Positions 61,033-64,000 of a stretch of 64,000 nt of DNA are shown piece after piece. The stretch lies in the NCBI RefSeq assembly GCF_003014755.1, contig NZ_PYAW01000005.1, positions 400,320-464,319 of the forward strand, written 5' to 3'. How positions within the stretch are numbered: position 1 is the stretch's first letter; the number at the start of each line of letters is the position of its first letter. A model generated the notes under the pieces. The model was not told the DNA's origin, ran no database searches, and saw only the letters and a program-made list of their open reading frames with translations. The position numbers were made by a program, and so were the translations under genes. The DNA is from Chitinophaga niastensis. Lineage in GTDB: Bacteria > Bacteroidota > Bacteroidia > Chitinophagales > Chitinophagaceae.

Positions 61033-64000
61033 ATGGAAAACAAGTTCGTCCCACAAACACTGGTGGAAATGTTTTTTAGTATTAAACATAACCATGATAC
61101 AGGAATCAACTTCATTTTATCCGGAAATACAACATCATTTCTTTCTTATCAATCACTCCATGATAATGCGTTGGTGTGGTTAGGATACCTGCAGGCGAAC
61201 GGCGTGCAGGCAGGCCATGAGATAGTGTTTCAGCTGGATGATAATAAAACATTCATACAGCTTTTTTGGGCATGTATTTTAGGTGGTATTATACCGGTGC
61301 CACTTACACTTTCTTTTCACGGAGAAAACGCCAGAAAACTCTCCAATATACAGCCTTACCTGAAACATCCCTATTTGTTTACCAACCAGGCTAATTATGA
61401 GAAGCTTCGTAAGCTGGAACATGACAATGCTGAAATTAACGGTAAATATTTTGATAAGATACTGTTCTTTGAAGATATGCCGGTAGCAGGGATTAAAGGT
61501 AGCGTGAAGGAGGCGACGCCGGATACCATCGCATTTATTCAGTTTTCATCAGGATCTACAGGTGATCCCAAAGGAGTTACATTAACACATCGGAATCTTA
61601 TAACAAATATACGTGCCGCTGCTGACGCACATAAATCTTCTCGTCAGGATTGTTATCTAAGCTGGATGCCGCTTACACATGATATGGGCCTGATCGGATT
61701 TCATTTATATCCGATGATAGTGGGCGCTGTTCAATGTCTGATGCCTGCGGATCTGTTCATTAGAAATCCTTTGTTATGGATGCAAAAAGCTTCTGAGCAC
61801 AAGGCAACCATTATCTGTTCTCCCAATTTCGGGTATAAATATTTTCTCAATCATTTTACAGCGGAAAAAGGAAAAGATTGGGATCTTTCTTCCGTGCGTA
61901 TCATCCTGAATGGTGCGGAGCCGGTATCGGCAACAATCTGTCGTGACTTTATGCAGTCACTGGAAAATTCCGGCCTTCATCCCCATGCCATGTGTGCCGG
62001 TTATGGATTGGCGGAAGCAACGCTTGAAGTAACTTTTCCAGGTGTGCATGTGCCTTTCAGCAGCATCTTTATTCCACGGAAAGCACTGGTAACAGGACAG
62101 CGTGTAATAAAAGATGATCCGGAAAATACAGGTGATACCGCGGATAGTATGGAAGTTGTAAACCTGGGTATGCCAATTTCAGGAGTGAGCATAAAAATTG
62201 CCAATAAAAACGGACAATCATTAGAGAGCGGAAGACTCGGAATTATATGGATTAAGGGAGATGCGGTTACAAAAGGATATTACAACAATACGGTGGCTAC
62301 TGCTGCTGTCATCAGGCAAGATGGCTGGTTAAATACCGGCGATACAGGATTTATATGGAAAGATTGTCTGTATGTAACAGGCAGAGTGAAAGATATCATT
62401 TTTGTGAACGGAGTAAATGTATTTCCGCATGATATTGAAGAGATGCTTGAAAAGATAGAAGGGATAGAAGGGAAAGCTGCCGGTAAAGTAGCTGCATGTG
62501 GTGTCCCCGATGAGAAAACAGGCTCAGAGTGTGTGGTGGTTTTTGTGGTACATAAATCTTCGGTAACATCATTCCTTCCGGTAATTGCTGCTGTAAAAAA
62601 GTATGCAGCCATCAACATGGGGCTGGAAATAAAACAGGTTATCCCTGTAAAGAAGATCCCTAAAACAACCAGTGGAAAAGTGAAGCGCTATTTACTGGCA
62701 GCTGAGTACCAGAATGGTGTTTATGAAGGGATGATCCAACAGATAACGGAAGTAACGGGCTATCCCGTGGATGAAAACAGCACATTGCGCGATTGGTTAA
62801 GGCAATGGTTGCAGAACAGGACGGGTACTACAAAAGAGGAATTAGATCAGGATAAAACTTTTGCAGGGTACGGCGTAACTTCCATGTTAGCCGTTGCATT
62901 AGCAGCAGATCTGCAAACCTGGTTGCAGGTGGTGGTAGATAATACAGTAATTTATAATTTCCCTACTATTCCGGCCCTGACAAAGCATCTTTCAGGTATT
63001 GTTGTTACCCCGGGTATAAAAAATGAGCACCCTCACTATTACAATGATTCTTCTGATAACAGGATCGCCATAATTGGTATGGGATGCCGCTTTCCGGGAG
63101 GCGTTAGCAACCCTGGTCATTTCTGGGATTTACTAATGGAAGAGCGTAGTGGCGTCTCTGTTATACCCAAAGATCGTTGGGGGCCTGATGCTCAGTTTGA
63201 TAGGGATACTGATGCACCGGATAATGTATATATCCGGCAAGCCGGCGTCATTACAGATGTAGATCAGTTTGATCCGTTGTTTTTTGGAATCTCGCCGAAG
63301 GAAGCGGCAGGTATGGATCCTCAACAACGCTTGTTGCTGGAAGTATCGTGGGAAGCACTCGAACACGCGGGTATAAGACCATCAAAATTAAGAGGTAGTG
63401 ATAGTGGTGTTTTTATCGGGATGGGAACAGATGATTATGCGCAGATTATCCGGAAAAATATGTCAGCTGAATATTTCGAAGATGCATTCAGTACCCTGGG
63501 ACTGGAAAGAAGTATTGCTGCGGGTAGAATTGCGTATGTATTGGATTTTCATGGTCCGGTAATGCAGTTGGATACTGCCTGCTCTTCTTCATTGCTTAGC
63601 GTGCATCAGGCTTGCCAAAGCCTGTTGCATAAGGAATGTTCTCTGGCGCTGGCCGGTGGTGTAAACCTGATGCTGTCTCCTGAAGCTACCATTAAATTAC
63701 ACAGGATGAAAGCACTTTCATCATCCGGGTTTTGCAAAACATTTGATGATAGTGCGGATGGATATGTGAGAGGGGAAGGCTGTGGTATAGTGGTATTAAA
63801 GCGTTTGCGTGATGCATTGGCTGACGGAGATAATATTCTTGCTGTTATCCGTGGATCAGCAGTAAATCATGATGGGTTAAGTAACGGACTTACTGCGCCC
63901 AATGGCTCTGCACAGCAGCAGCTCCTGGAAAAGGCATTAAAATATGCCGGTGTTTCACCTGATGCTATACAATATATTGAAACACATGGAACCGGTACAC
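61033..64000 (+). CDS. Polyketide synthase with FAAL, carrier and ketosynthase domains, 3' end outside window
   Basis: At least 989 residues, open to the window edge. ATG at 61033. Residues 1-580: fatty acyl-AMP ligase, with FSSGSTGDPKGVTLTH (P-loop) and MPLTHDMGLIG, IPKTTSGKVKRYLLA near the end. About 590-665: acyl carrier domain, modified Ser617 in YGVTSMLAV. From about 675: ketosynthase start (IAIIGMGCRFPGGV), active Cys850 in DTACSSSLLS, and ETHGTGT at the edge. A starter fatty acid would be adenylated, loaded on the carrier and extended. The remaining modules and the rest of the cluster are outside. Confidence 0.95.
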   Translation, partial: MENKFVPQTLVEMFFSIKHNHDTGINFILSGNTTSFLSYQSLHDNALVWLGYLQANGVQAGHEIVFQLDDNKTFIQLFWACILGGIIPVPLTLSFHGENARKLSNIQPYLKHPYLFTNQANYEKLRKLEHDNAEINGKYFDKILFFEDMPVAGIKGSVKEATPDTIAFIQFSSGSTGDPKGVTLTHRNLITNIRAAADAHKSSRQDCYLSWMPLTHDMGLIGFHLYPMIVGAVQCLMPADLFIRNPLLWMQKASEHKATIICSPNFGYKYFLNHFTAEKGKDWDLSSVRIILNGAEPVSATICRDFMQSLENSGLHPHAMCAGYGLAEATLEVTFPGVHVPFSSIFIPRKALVTGQRVIKDDPENTGDTADSMEVVNLGMPISGVSIKIANKNGQSLESGRLGIIWIKGDAVTKGYYNNTVATAAVIRQDGWLNTGDTGFIWKDCLYVTGRVKDIIFVNGVNVFPHDIEEMLEKIEGIEGKAAGKVAACGVPDEKTGSECVVVFVVHKSSVTSFLPVIAAVKKYAAINMGLEIKQVIPVKKIPKTTSGKVKRYLLAAEYQNGVYEGMIQQITEVTGYPVDENSTLRDWLRQWLQNRTGTTKEELDQDKTFAGYGVTSMLAVALAADLQTWLQVVVDNTVIYNFPTIPALTKHLSGIVVTPGIKNEHPHYYNDSSDNRIAIIGMGCRFPGGVSNPGHFWDLLMEERSGVSVIPKDRWGPDAQFDRDTDAPDNVYIRQAGVITDVDQFDPLFFGISPKEAAGMDPQQRLLLEVSWEALEHAGIRPSKLRGSDSGVFIGMGTDDYAQIIRKNMSAEYFEDAFSTLGLERSIAAGRIAYVLDFHGPVMQLDTACSSSLLSVHQACQSLLHKECSLALAGGVNLMLSPEATIKLHRMKALSSSGFCKTFDDSADGYVRGEGCGIVVLKRLRDALADGDNILAVIRGSAVNHDGLSNGLTAPNGSAQQQLLEKALKYAGVSPDAIQYIETHGTGT

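Overview
The window reads as the chromosome of a Bacteroidota bacterium, most likely a Chitinophaga or close relative. The evidence is the protein families (DUF2723 and YfhO membrane proteins, pappalysin-like protease, Gfo/Idh oxidoreductase with Tat signal), the promoter architecture (TTTG, 19-20 bases, TAnnTTTG, seen before both tRNA genes), weak ribosome binding sites, and a two-gene replication/helicase-loader type mobile element common in this phylum. The genus is an inference from pattern recognition, not from a search.

Layout. 1-34.7 kb is ordinary chromosome: a partial secreted metalloprotease, trxA and dnaE, an NlpC/P60 lipoprotein, two polysaccharide/glycan gene clusters (7.07-12.53 kb and 17.0-20.3 kb) around a YfhO-type membrane protein, a queuosine-precursor transporter and a NUDIX hydrolase; then dapF, a nucleoside phosphorylase, tRNA-Cys, a GNAT acetyltransferase, a decayed DUF1080 gene beside a Gfo/Idh oxidoreductase, a MoxR-like ATPase/VWA pair, a secreted sugar isomerase-like protein, a large DUF2723 membrane protein, an SAM hydroxide adenosyltransferase, and an SDR. 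Several intergenic gaps here carry long modular inverted repeats (up to about 440 bp) built from related units of about 45 bp.

34.97-53.56 kb is an integrated element of about 18.6 kb in a tRNA-Lys(TTT) gene. A 17-bp copy of the tRNA 3' end lies at both edges. The element has a tyrosine recombinase next to the tRNA, an RteC-like gene, an excisionase-type HTH, an initiator-like gene that contains iteron-like repeats, a DnaC-like ATPase, a GC-rich repeat region, a PIN-domain toxin with a short partner, a SymE-like gene opposite an XRE repressor, and two conserved small genes of unknown role. No relaxase or secretion genes are visible. Its cargo is a tight four-gene operon: MBL-fold protein, E2-E1-JAB fusion, patatin-like phospholipase with a transmembrane hairpin, and a second MBL-fold protein broken by a homopolymer frameshift; a 350-residue protein of unknown family is transcribed divergently. 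This looks like a ubiquitin-like-conjugation defence system related to type II CBASS but with no visible nucleotidyltransferase.

Just beyond the right attachment site lies a second AT-rich accessory region with a two-gene NACHT NTPase / RelA-SpoT-domain module, a probable sense-and-shut-down defence system. The window ends in a secondary-metabolite locus: a TauD/TfdA dioxygenase and the start of a large polyketide synthase with FAAL, carrier and ketosynthase domains, truncated by the window edge.
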